Positions 6,400 to 13,983 of a stretch of 16,140 bases of DNA are shown here, in pieces. This DNA is from an uncultured Streptomyces sp. (lineage in GTDB: Bacteria > Actinomycetota > Actinomycetes > Streptomycetales > Streptomycetaceae). Positions within the stretch are counted from its first letter, which is position 1, and each line of letters opens with the position of its first letter. Made by a program: the position numbers and the translations under genes. The notes below the pieces were generated by a model. It saw nothing but the letters and a program-made list of their open reading frames with translations, was not told the DNA's origin and searched no databases. The DNA lies in assembly GCA_946480485.1 (NCBI GenBank), contig CAMLJW010000066.1:1-16140 (forward strand), in the 5' to 3' direction.

Positions 6400-8040
6400 G
6401 TGCTGTCGACGCGGCGGAGGGCGAGGGTGGAGGCGAAGGCTCGGCAGGCAGCGTTCCAGACCTACGTTGCGGTCGACCGGCGGGCGCCGGTTTCGGAACT
6501 GGCCGGTCAGCTCCTGCGCAAGGCGTTTCCCGACCACTGGTCGTTCCTTCTCGGGGAGATCGCTCTCTACAGCTTCGTCGTACTCGTGGTCACGGGGAGT
6601 TACCTGACGCTGTTCTTCGATCCGAGCCTGGCGAAGGTGCCCTATCGAGGCTCGTACGCACCGGTGCAGGGTCTGCTGGTCTCCAAGGCGTACGACTCGA
6701 CGCTCCACCTCAGTTTCGACGTGCGCGGCGGTCTGCTGATTCGGCAGATGCACCACTGGGCCGCCCTTGTCTTCGTCGCGGCCATCGGCGTCCACATGCT
6801 GAGGATCTTCTTCACCGGCGCCTTCCGCCGACCGCGTGAGGGCAACTGGATCATCGGGGTGACGCTGTTCCTGCTCTCTCTCCTGGAAGGGTTCGCCGGG
6901 TACTCGCTCCCGGACGACCTGCTGTCCGGCACGGGGCTGCGCACGGCCAACTCCATCGTGCTGTCGATCCCGGTCGTCGGGACCTACCTCAGCTTCTTCC
7001 TCTGGGGAGGCTCTTTCCCGGGAGAGGCGATCATCGGACGGCTCTACATCGTGCACGTGCTGTTCGTACCCGGCTTGCTCATCGCCCTGATCGCCGTCCA
7101 CCTGATCATGGTGGTCTACCTCAAGCACACGCAGTGGGCGGCACCGGGCAAGACGAACCGCAACGCTGTGGGCCAGCCGATGTTCCCCTCGTTTGTAGCC
7201 AAGTCGACCGGACTGAGTCTGCTCGTCTTCGGCGTCATCGCGGTGATGGCAGCGACAGCGCAGATCAACCCGGTGTGGAACTACGGCCCGTACCGTCCCG
7301 ATCAGGTCTCCACCGGAGCCCAGCCCGACTGGTACGTCGGCTTCCTGGAAGGCGCGCTGCGGCTGATGCCACCTGTGGAGACGGTCGTCGCCGGGCACAC
7401 CATCATGTGGAATGTCTTCCTGCCCGCGGTCGTGCTCCCGGCCCTGCTGTTCGCCGTGCTCTACCTCTATCCCTTCTTCGAACGGTGGGTCACGGGAGAC
7501 CTGGTGGAGCACCATCTGTGCGACCGGCCGCGTGACCGTCCCGCACGGACCGGCCTGGGAGTGGCCGCCATCGTCTTCTACGCGGTGCTGCTCACGGCGG
7601 CCGGCAACGATGTGATCGCCTTTGTGTTCGATATCTCCGTCAACGCCCTCACCTGGGGCCTGCGCGTGGCCCTGTTCGTCGGCCCGGTCCTCGCCCACCT
7701 CGTCAGCAGGCGCATGTGTCTCGCCCTGCAGATGCATGAGCGTCGGCTGCTGGAAGAGGGCGAGGAGACCGGGGAGGTGCGTCAGGACCTGGCGGGAGGA
7801 CTGGGTGAAACGCATGCCGACATGGACCGCGAGCGCCGCTATCGTGTGCTGGTCCGGGAGATCCCGCGGCCGCTGCGGCACCCGGGCCCCGGAACACCCC
7901 TGCGCCATCGCCTCCGGGCCTTTCTCAGCGTCCGGTACTACCGCGATCGTGTGGAGTTGCCCGCTACGACGGAGGAGCGCCTCCAGGTCACGGGACGCAC
8001 GGCGGATCCGGTGGCGGGAGGGCCCTCCCCTGAGGAGTGA
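6400..8040 (+). CDS. qcrB: Cytochrome bc complex cytochrome b subunit (QcrB-like)
   Basis: The 546-residue membrane protein is a cytochrome b of the actinobacterial menaquinol:cytochrome c reductase. Transmembrane helices span about residues 50-430, followed by a long charged cytoplasmic tail typical of actinobacterial QcrB. Heme ligands are His118 (or 119) and His132 in QMHHWAALVFVAAIGVHMLR, and His219 and His234 in IVHVLFVPGLLIALIAVHL. The quinol-site motif appears as PDWY (309-312) instead of PEWY, as is usual in actinobacteria. GTG 6400 is taken as the start; GTG 6427, with GGAGG six bases upstream, is a good alternative. Unlike the core copy, no qcrA or qcrC stands beside it, so it is probably a second copy that needs Rieske and cytochrome c subunits from elsewhere. 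It converges on ctaD-ctaF. Confidence 0.93.
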   Translation: MLSTRRRARVEAKARQAAFQTYVAVDRRAPVSELAGQLLRKAFPDHWSFLLGEIALYSFVVLVVTGSYLTLFFDPSLAKVPYRGSYAPVQGLLVSKAYDSTLHLSFDVRGGLLIRQMHHWAALVFVAAIGVHMLRIFFTGAFRRPREGNWIIGVTLFLLSLLEGFAGYSLPDDLLSGTGLRTANSIVLSIPVVGTYLSFFLWGGSFPGEAIIGRLYIVHVLFVPGLLIALIAVHLIMVVYLKHTQWAAPGKTNRNAVGQPMFPSFVAKSTGLSLLVFGVIAVMAATAQINPVWNYGPYRPDQVSTGAQPDWYVGFLEGALRLMPPVETVVAGHTIMWNVFLPAVVLPALLFAVLYLYPFFERWVTGDLVEHHLCDRPRDRPARTGLGVAAIVFYAVLLTAAGNDVIAFVFDISVNALTWGLRVALFVGPVLAHLVSRRMCLALQMHERRLLEEGEETGEVRQDLAGGLGETHADMDRERRYRVLVREIPRPLRHPGPGTPLRHRLRAFLSVRYYRDRVELPATTEERLQVTGRTADPVAGGPSPEE

Positions 8041-8347
8041 AGCGGTTCGCCGCTGACTGGGCCTGGTGGGAAGTCAGGCGGTGCGCAGGATGAGGCCGGT
8101 TGCCGGTTCCACGGCGCGCCTCGAATCCCGGAGCACCAGAGGGGTGGTGACCGATCAGAGATCCATCGCAGCAGCCCCCGGCGGGGCGTCGTCGTGCTGT
8201 TCGAGTCACACGTCATTCTCGTTCGCGACCTCGCGAAGCCGCGGGCGGGCCGCCCACATGGCGGCCGGAGACACCTCTGTGGCGTTGCCCGGTCCGCACG
8301 CCGTCCAACCCGCACCGCCCGCGGGGTGGAGCAGCCACGCTCGGCAT
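8041..8347. other. Convergent gap between qcrB and ctaF
   Basis: These 307 bases separate the 3' ends of qcrB and ctaF. A 5-bp hairpin with a TTCG loop (8041-8054) directly follows the qcrB stop and may be a weak terminator. The remaining open frames are shadows or lack start signals. No gene is recognised. Confidence 0.5.
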
Positions 8348-8740
8348 TCAGCCGCTTTCGCGGCCCGCGTACTGGAAGACGAGGCCGAAGACGCCGACGG
8401 CGAGGACAGCGAAACCGATGAGGAAGAGCCACAGGCCGTACACGACACCGACGGCGAGCACGGTGACGCCTGCGGCGGTCACGACCGGGTAGCCGCTGTG
8501 CGGCGGGAAGAAGTCGAGGCGGCCGGCGCGTTCCCGGATCTCTCCACTTGGGCGGTCCTCCGGGCGCAGGCCCTTGCGGCGGTAGTTGATCAGCGAGAAG
8601 AACGCGATGACCGCCGACATGAGGAAGGAGACGGTCAGTGCGGCAATGCCCGCCGGTTCCTGCGCGAACCAGATGTAGGCGGCGTCGGTGACGAGGAAGA
8701 AGAGGGCGACGCCGGCGAAGAGATATGCCTCGGACTTCAT
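8348..8740 (-). CDS. ctaF: Cytochrome c oxidase subunit IV, actinobacterial type (CtaF)
   Basis: This 130-residue membrane protein begins [20 protein letters not shown]. It has four hydrophobic segments, about residues 4-22, 32-52, 86-103 and 105-124, with a polar loop ([20 protein letters not shown]) in the middle. This is the pattern of CtaF, the small accessory subunit of the actinobacterial aa3-type oxidase in the bcc-aa3 supercomplex. Its ATG (8740-8738) overlaps the ctaD stop by four bases (ATGA), so the two are translationally coupled. Length is normal. Confidence 0.9.
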   Translation of the reverse strand: MKSEAYLFAGVALFFLVTDAAYIWFAQEPAGIAALTVSFLMSAVIAFFSLINYRRKGLRPEDRPSGEIRERAGRLDFFPPHSGYPVVTAAGVTVLAVGVVYGLWLFLIGFAVLAVGVFGLVFQYAGRESG

Positions 8741-10455
8741 TCGTTCTGCTTTCCCAGGGGGTCGGGTGTGGGCTCCACGGCCCCGCGGCCGGCCGGGCCC
8801 AGCCGGTCGACCACTTCCGGATGGCGCAGGTCGAAGGCGGGCGAGTCGGACCGTACGCGCGGCAGAGACGTGAAGTTGTGGCGGGGCGGAGGGCATGAGG
8901 TGGCCCACTCGAGGGAGCGGCCGTACCCCCAGGGATCGTCCACCCCGACCATGGGCGCGTACTTCGTGGTCTTCCACACGTTGTAAAGGAACGGAAGAGT
9001 CGAAACGCCCAGCAGTAAGGCGCCGATGGAGGAGACGGTGTTCAAGGCGGTGAAGCCGTCGGCGGGCAGGTAGTCGGCGTACCGCCGGGGCAGGCCGGCC
9101 TCGCCGAGCCAGTGCTGGACGAGAAAGGTCACCTGGAAACCGACGAACAGCGTCCAGAAATGAATCTTGCCCAGGCGTTCGTCGAGCAGTTTGCCCGTCA
9201 TCTTGGGCCACCAGAAGTAGAAGCCGGCGAACATGGCGAACACGATCGTGCCGAAGAGCACGTAATGCAGGTGGGCGACCACGAAGTAACTGTCCGTCAG
9301 ATGGAAGTCCAGGGGTGGGGAGGCGACGATGACGCCGCTGAGTCCGCCGAGCAGGAACGTGACCAGGAAACCCGACGACCACAGCATCGGTGTCTCGAAG
9401 GACATGCTGCCGTGCCACATGGTGCCGATCCAGTTGAAGAACTTCACTCCCGTGGGAACGGCGATCAGGAACGACATCAGTGAGAAGAACGGCAGCAGCA
9501 CAGCACCGGTGGCGAACATGTGGTGGGCCCACACGGAGGCCGACAGCATGGTGATGGCGATGGTCGCACCGACCATGCCGGCGTACCCGAAAAGCGGCTT
9601 CCGGCTGAAGACCGGGACGACCTCCGTGATGACCCCGAAGAACGGCAGCGCCACGATGTAGACCTCGGGATGGCCGAAGAACCAGAACAGGTGCTGCCAC
9701 AGCAGAGCGCCTCCGTTGGCGGGATCATAGATGTGCGCGCCGAACTTGCGGTCGGCCTCCAGCGCCAGCAGGGCCGCGGTGAGTACGGGAAAGGCCAGCA
9801 GCACCAGGATCGAGGTGAAGAGGATGTTCCACGTGAAGATGGGCATCCGGAACATGGTCATGCCCGGCGCCCGCAGGGACAGAATCGTGGCGATGAAGTT
9901 GACGGCCCCGAGCGTGGTGCTCATGCCCGCGACCACCAGCCCCATCGCCCACAGGTCGGCGCCGTGGCCGGGGGTGTGCACCGCGCCGTTCAGCGGTGCA
10001 TAGGCGAACCAGCCGAAGGGCGCGGCCCCCTGGGACACGGCGAAGCCGGACAGGACGGTGAGGCCGCCGAAGAGGAAGAGCCAGTACGTCAGGGCGTTGA
10101 GCCTGGGAAAGGCGACATCGGGCGCGCCGATCTGGAGCGGCATGATGGCGTTCGCGAATCCGGCGAAGGTGGGCGTCGCGAACAGCAGCATCATGATGGT
10201 GCCATGGATCGTGAACAGCTGGTTGTACTGGTGCTGGGTGACGATCTGCAGGCCGGGCCGGGCCAACTCCGCTCGCATGAGCAGCGCGAGGATGCCGGCC
10301 ACCAGGAAGAAGCCGAAGGACGTGACCAGGTACAGATGGCCGATCTTCTTGTGGTCGGTGGTGGTCAGGTAGTCCCTTACCCTCTCCGCGGTGCGCACCC
10401 GGGGATTCCGGGCGGGATCCAGGGGCTCCTCCAGTCCCGGGTGTGTCTGCGGCAT
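8737..10455 (-). CDS. ctaD: Cytochrome c oxidase subunit I (CtaD), A1-type heme-copper oxidase
   Basis: The 572-residue protein is the catalytic subunit of an aa3-type oxidase, reducing oxygen to water with proton pumping. Twelve transmembrane helices fit the sequence. Visible ligands and residues are His84 (heme a), His262 and the cross-linked Tyr266 with Glu264 in FGHPEVYI (CuB and D-pathway end), His311-His312 in WAHHMF (CuB), and His395 (heme a3) and His397 (heme a) in VVAHLHY. The D-channel entry Asp113 (GAPDVAFPR) and the K-channel Lys338 (PTGVKFFNW) are present, so it is a complete A1-type enzyme. The start is ATG 10455, with GGAGGG just upstream; longer in-frame extensions show no homology. 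Subunits II and III (ctaC, ctaE) are absent from the window, so it is probably a paralogue sharing partners with the core complex. Confidence 0.95.
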   Translation of the reverse strand: MPQTHPGLEEPLDPARNPRVRTAERVRDYLTTTDHKKIGHLYLVTSFGFFLVAGILALLMRAELARPGLQIVTQHQYNQLFTIHGTIMMLLFATPTFAGFANAIMPLQIGAPDVAFPRLNALTYWLFLFGGLTVLSGFAVSQGAAPFGWFAYAPLNGAVHTPGHGADLWAMGLVVAGMSTTLGAVNFIATILSLRAPGMTMFRMPIFTWNILFTSILVLLAFPVLTAALLALEADRKFGAHIYDPANGGALLWQHLFWFFGHPEVYIVALPFFGVITEVVPVFSRKPLFGYAGMVGATIAITMLSASVWAHHMFATGAVLLPFFSLMSFLIAVPTGVKFFNWIGTMWHGSMSFETPMLWSSGFLVTFLLGGLSGVIVASPPLDFHLTDSYFVVAHLHYVLFGTIVFAMFAGFYFWWPKMTGKLLDERLGKIHFWTLFVGFQVTFLVQHWLGEAGLPRRYADYLPADGFTALNTVSSIGALLLGVSTLPFLYNVWKTTKYAPMVGVDDPWGYGRSLEWATSCPPPRHNFTSLPRVRSDSPAFDLRHPEVVDRLGPAGRGAVEPTPDPLGKQNE

Positions 10456-11619
10456 GAACCCTCCACTGGCTGAACCGGCGATGTTGCGTCGGCAGGGCGC
10501 GGAGTGGCCCTCGGTGACCGCTGGGGCCCCGACAGGCACTGTTCGCCCCGTCGCGATGCCCACCACGCACTCTCGCCGCACCGGCCGAAAGCCCCAGTAC
10601 GTCCCGTACGAGGACTTCCGGCCGGCACGCCGAGAGCACGTACCGGACGCCGCTTCCTGACGGGCAAAACGTTGCCTGCCGAGGCACTGGCAAACCCGCA
10701 CGCGCCGCGGGACCCACGCATGGGGACCCGCCCTACAGGCCGCCGCACAGCGTATGGGTGCGAAGGGAGCTGGGCCCACCACCCACATCGGCGGTTCACG
10801 CGATCAGCGCAGCGCCGTGGGCCGCCCGGCCCTTCATGTGCCGCGACAGCGGGGAGATCCCTGGACCAGGTCGGCCGACCGTGCCCAGTGCCGCCAGTCC
10901 AGCGACGAACCACAGGACGTAGTCGCCCAGCGCGCCGTCGTGGACCGCCTTGACAACACCCACCGGGCGGGAGCAGGACCTGGCCGAGTGCCGCCCCCGC
11001 CATCCGCCACCACAGGGAGGCGGCAGCCGGCACCACGGCCCCGACGGCCGACGCGACAGCGGCGGCCCGGGGACCTGCTCCCGGTGCGGGGCGGTCGCCG
11101 TGAACACCAAGGACCGCAATGCATTCCAGGCGCAGCTAAGGGTACGTCGGACGACGTGTTCAACCGGCTCACCGGTCACCGCATGCAGTTGACGTCTGGC
11201 AGAGCAGTGGCGGCGGCTTGTACCTGTGCCGACGTGACAGAGGCGCGAAGGGTGCATTTCATCTCCTGACGGAGCGTCCAGAACAGGCATGGCAGCCCGA
11301 ATACAGAGCGGGACCGGTAACTGAAGCGAGCAGAATCAAACGCCATCGAACACTGATCGGCAAGCGCCAGGAACATAAGGCCCTCTGGGGGCCTCCTGTC
11401 AAGGCGGTCATGGGCGGGGGACGTCGGCGAACTGCACCCCGACTGCCGGAAGTTGGGGCCGCATCCCGCAGGGCTCCACATGGTCGGTCCCAGCGGCGAC
11501 AGCGGAGGGCGAATGTGCTGGTCAGAGGCAGTTTTGTGCTGCAGGCCGGGCCTCGCCCGACGCCTGGCTCCCGGCTTCTTTCCGAGGGCGCGAGATAAAA
11601 AGAAACCGTGCGCACACCC
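10456..11619. other. Gene-poor stretch upstream of ctaD
   Basis: About 1.16 kb carries no intact gene that I can support. It contains the upstream region of ctaD, where GTACG-TCC-CGTAC forms a small inverted repeat near 10597-10609. It also contains a possible antiporter-subunit remnant (10865-11040), and a 6-bp hairpin AGGCCC/GGGCCT at 11378-11394. Long open frames on both strands are mutually overlapping and lack family features or ribosome-binding sites. The part from about 11230 to 11650 seems somewhat less GC-rich than its neighbours. Confidence 0.5.
10865..11040 (-). pseudogene. Possible remnant of an antiporter-like (NuoL/HyfB-type) C-terminus
   Basis: On the minus strand a segment reads VGVVKAVHDGALGDYVLWFV then AGLAALGTVG. 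It resembles the last transmembrane helix and the preceding H-x-G-x-x-G-D-Y-x-x-W motif at the C-terminus of NADH-quinone oxidoreductase subunit-5-like proteins of actinobacteria. Upstream hydrophobic coding lies in another frame (AASLWWRMAGAALGQVLL), as if frameshifted. Only about 45-60 residues are recognisable, so this is a weak call. Confidence 0.3.
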
Positions 11620-11648
11620 TTGACGCGCGATCTCGGACTGCGTAGAAA
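11620..11648 (+). promoter_or_regulatory. Promoter of the LacI-family remnant
   Basis: TTGACG (11620-11625) and TAGAAA (11643-11648) are separated by exactly 17 bases and match the vegetative -35/-10 pattern of Streptomyces. The predicted start site near 11655 falls within the adjacent palindrome. A ribosome-binding site (AGAGGAG, 11698-11704) and ATG 11710 follow. Confidence 0.65.
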
Positions 11649-11664
11649 ATGACCGCGCGGTCAT
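11649..11664. promoter_or_regulatory. Perfect 16-bp palindrome at the promoter, likely operator
   Basis: ATGACCGCGCGGTCAT is a perfect 16-bp palindrome placed immediately after the -10 element and over the expected transcription start. This is a classic position for autorepression. It could be the site of the LacI-family regulator encoded just downstream, whose gene is now broken, or of another regulator. Confidence 0.55.
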
Positions 11665-11709
11665 GCAGCTGACCTCGAAAGACTCCCGCCCACGGCCAGA
11701 GGAGACACC

Positions 11710-12060
11710 ATGACACGAGTGGTTGGACGGGGCGAGAGCCCTTCTGTGCCGCGCAGTGCCGATGTCGCCCAACTGGCCGGCGTCTCACGCGGGACCGTGT
11801 CAAAAGTCCACAAGAACGAACCTCACGTCTTAACCCCGTCTTCGCCCGCTTCACCCCATTCCTGACCACTGTGCGCCGGCCGTTCGGCGCCGCAGCCGAA
11901 GACGGACTCAGGCTTCTCGTCCACTCCATCGAAAAGCCCGACACCCCCATGCCCCCGGGCGAGCGACCTACCGGTCGAACTCGCCGGCACCCCCACCGTC
12001 CTTCCCAGCTGGACGGCACATGCCAATCGGCACGTTCTCACCCCTCGCAACGGTCATAGG
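11710..12060 (+). pseudogene. LacI-family transcriptional regulator, decayed
   Basis: ATG 11710, with AGAGGAG five bases before it, opens a 51-residue frame that ends at TGA 11865. Residues 15-33 (RSADVAQLAGVSRGTVSKV) are a clear LacI-type helix-turn-helix, continuing as NEPHV. At that point homology breaks. A second frame from about 11841 gives FARFTPFLTTVRR and AAAEDGLRLLVHSIEKPD, which is a LacI sugar-binding domain start. A third stretch near 11965 returns to the first frame with DLPVELAGTPTVLPSW. The hinge and early core appear deleted and at least one frameshift is present. An intact LacI protein has about 330-350 residues, so this is not functional as a normal repressor. It sits upstream of, and in the same direction as, the GH43-like gene it may once have controlled. 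Confidence 0.75.
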
Positions 12061-12224
12061 TCTGATCGCAGGTACCGATTGCGTCGGCCTCCCACGCGGG
12101 CGATCACGGACCCCCGTCCCAGAGGAGGCCGGCACACCCAGAAGAGCCATGCCTCACGTCATGGGTTTGTCACTGGAACAGGGGGGCGCTCGCCTCCCAC
12201 CTCTCCCGGAAAGGCTGAACTACC

Positions 12225-13358
12225 TTGCCTCAATCACGACGTAGCTTCGTCGCCGCCTCTGGCGTGGCCGCTGCCGCCGCCGTCCTCGGCGCAGCGTCTC
12301 CGTCATCCGCGGACAGCGGGTCGACGACGTCTTCGACCGCGGCTGACACCGATCTCATGCAGCTTCCCGACATGCCCCTGCATGACCCGTTCATCCTCGC
12401 CGACGAGGAGACCCAGACCTACTACCTCTATACGGCCAACATCAGCTCGGTATCGGGCGTGTCCGGCCCCGGCACGATGCTCTACCGCAGCAAGAACCTG
12501 CGCGACTGGATGCGCCCCGTCATGGTCTTCCGGACCGCCGACCAGAAGGGACTCTGGGCGACCGACGGCGGATGGGCGCCGGAGGTGCACAAGTTCAACG
12601 GCAAGTACTACCTGTTCGCCACCCTGCACAACCAGAAGAAGCCGCTTCCGGTACCACCACCCAACCAGTGGGGCACGCCGTTTCCGATCGGCAACTACAT
12701 GCGCGGAACGATCATCGCTGTTTCCGACTCGCTGATGGGCCCCTTCACCGTCATTGACCCGTCACGTCCCACCACGCCCGAGAACCTTATGGCCCTCGAC
12801 GGGACGCTCCACGTGGACGAGTCCGGGAAGCCCCACATGGTGTACGCGCATGAGTGGCTGCAGACCATCGACGGAACCATGGAGACGATCCCGCTGGCTC
12901 CGGACCTGTCGGGAGCGGTCGGTGATCCGACCTACCTGTTCAAGGCTTCGGACGCGTTCTGGACCAGCGAGCAGATCCCCAGCGGCGTGCCGAACCAGCT
13001 CCCGCCCTACGTCACCGACGGCCCGCAGCTGTACCGCACCCCCGACCGATCCCTGATCATGCTGTGGTCGACATACGAGAAGAACTCGGCCAACTCGGAC
13101 GGCACCGTCGGCGGCCGCTATGTGCAGACGTATGCCGTCTCGAAGTCCGGCGACGTCAAGGGGCCTTGGAGTCAGCGCCGACCGCTGGTGCGGAACGACA
13201 GCGGTCACGGCATGCTGTTCCACAGCTTCGACGGCAAGCTGATGATGGTCCTCCACCGCCCCTTCAACAACGCGCGCGGGAAGCTGTACGAGATGCAGCT
13301 TCTCGGCCACGAGCTGCGGGTGCTCCGCCAGCGTACCGATCTCGATGGCGGCGGGTGA
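12225..13358 (+). CDS. Tat-exported GH43-like glycoside hydrolase
   Basis: The 377-residue protein has a twin-arginine signal (SRRSFVAASG, residues 4-13, then an alanine-rich segment to about residue 29), so it should be exported folded. The rest fits a five-bladed GH43-type beta-propeller: HDPFILAD (Asp54, catalytic-base position), WAPEVHKFNGKYYLFAT (residues 118-133), ALDGTLHVDESGKPHMVY (Asp192, pKa-modulator position) and VTDGPQLYR. The acid position, usually Glu in EGP, is here TDGP (Asp265), a variant known to me in some GH43 subgroups. GHGM near 327-330 fits the propeller-closing active-site histidine. Probable activity is on arabinose- or xylose-containing glycans; substrate is unknown. 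The start is TTG 12225, with GGAAAGG about ten bases upstream. It lies downstream of a broken LacI gene and upstream of a GH93-like gene. Confidence 0.85.
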   Translation: MPQSRRSFVAASGVAAAAAVLGAASPSSADSGSTTSSTAADTDLMQLPDMPLHDPFILADEETQTYYLYTANISSVSGVSGPGTMLYRSKNLRDWMRPVMVFRTADQKGLWATDGGWAPEVHKFNGKYYLFATLHNQKKPLPVPPPNQWGTPFPIGNYMRGTIIAVSDSLMGPFTVIDPSRPTTPENLMALDGTLHVDESGKPHMVYAHEWLQTIDGTMETIPLAPDLSGAVGDPTYLFKASDAFWTSEQIPSGVPNQLPPYVTDGPQLYRTPDRSLIMLWSTYEKNSANSDGTVGGRYVQTYAVSKSGDVKGPWSQRRPLVRNDSGHGMLFHSFDGKLMMVLHRPFNNARGKLYEMQLLGHELRVLRQRTDLDGGG

Positions 13359-13557
13359 CGCCCCCTTGTGACCCACCGGCTGTCGATGGACCGGAACACC
13401 TGGCAACCTCGCCGACCGGTAGCGGTGGTTCGCCGCCCGGGACAGGCTCGTCAGGCCGGTGCGCGGCTCTCGCGGCACGCGGCAGGCAGCAGCCGACCGT
13501 AAGGGAGACGACTTGGCCATCGGTCGGTCGAACTGTCCTCGGACCTCGACAGCACAC

Positions 13558-13588
13558 CCCGCGCCCCGGGAGAGTCCCGGGGCGCGGG
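13558..13588 (+). terminator. Strong GC-rich hairpin, probable terminator
   Basis: Bases 13558-13570 pair perfectly with 13576-13588 (13 bp, all G-C) around the loop AGAGT. There is no T-tract, which is normal for Streptomyces. It lies 200 bases after the GH43-like stop and before the GH93-like gene, so the two hydrolases are probably separate transcripts. Confidence 0.7.
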
Positions 13589-13670
13589 CGGCGCGCCGCC
13601 TCCCGCTTGCGCGGCGGGGCGCACGCACCCCCCGTCAGCGGACGGACCACCAACCACCGACTGATCACTC

Positions 13671-13935
13671 GTGCCCGAACATGGCGACCCCGATGCCGCG
13701 CTAGTCACGTCCGCGCAGTTCGTCAACGCCCACCAGTGCGTGGCCCCTTGCACGAAGCTGCGGACCGCCCTCAAGACCGGTATCGGTGCGCCGGACTCGG
13801 CGCGGACCGACGGGAGCCGGCCGGCGTCACCGCTCCGCTGGAGCGGTCCGACGTCCTGGACGGCACTTGCATCCCCGCAGGCACCGCGCTGGAGCTCGGC
13901 GCGTGGAACGTGCGGGTGTTCGTCACGACAAACGC
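13671..13935 (+). pseudogene. Possible remnant of a glycoside hydrolase C-terminal beta-domain
   Basis: One plus-strand frame from 13671 reads PEHGDPDAALVT. Another from about 13826 reads LERSDVLDGTCIPAG then TALELGAWNVRVFVTT. Together they resemble the final beta-sandwich of GH42-type or related enzymes, with an N-H-G-D strand followed by a D-V-L-x-G loop and a last L-x-L-x-x-x-x-V-x-V strand. The parts are in different frames and no catalytic domain precedes them. The call is tentative. Confidence 0.3.
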
Positions 13936-13983
13936 GCCGACGGCCTGGGACGAGGGTCGTCGGCATCCCCAACAGGAGAAGCT

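Larger units (their letters stand above)
13359..13983. other. Intergenic region between the two secreted hydrolase genes
   Basis: These 625 bases hold a strong hairpin (13558-13588), a 14-bp palindrome GGCGGCGCGCCGCC (13587-13600) directly after it, and a possible decayed enzyme C-terminus (13671-13935). No intact gene is seen. The promoter of the GH93-like gene should lie here but I cannot place it. Confidence 0.5.

Noticed and set aside
6175..7908. 577-codon minus-strand frame opposite qcrB
   Set aside because: It is an antisense shadow of a clear cytochrome b gene; its composition (rich in His, Gln, Arg, Asp) is what the complement of a membrane protein gene gives.
11176..11772. Long minus-strand frame (198 codons) overlapping the LacI promoter region
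   Set aside because: It has no family features, runs antisense across a well-formed promoter and regulator start, and reads as low-complexity coding typical of chance frames in GC-rich DNA.
12147..12164. CCATG...CATGG inverted repeat before the GH43-like gene
   Set aside because: Only five matching bases per arm with an unpaired eight-base centre; too weak to call an operator.
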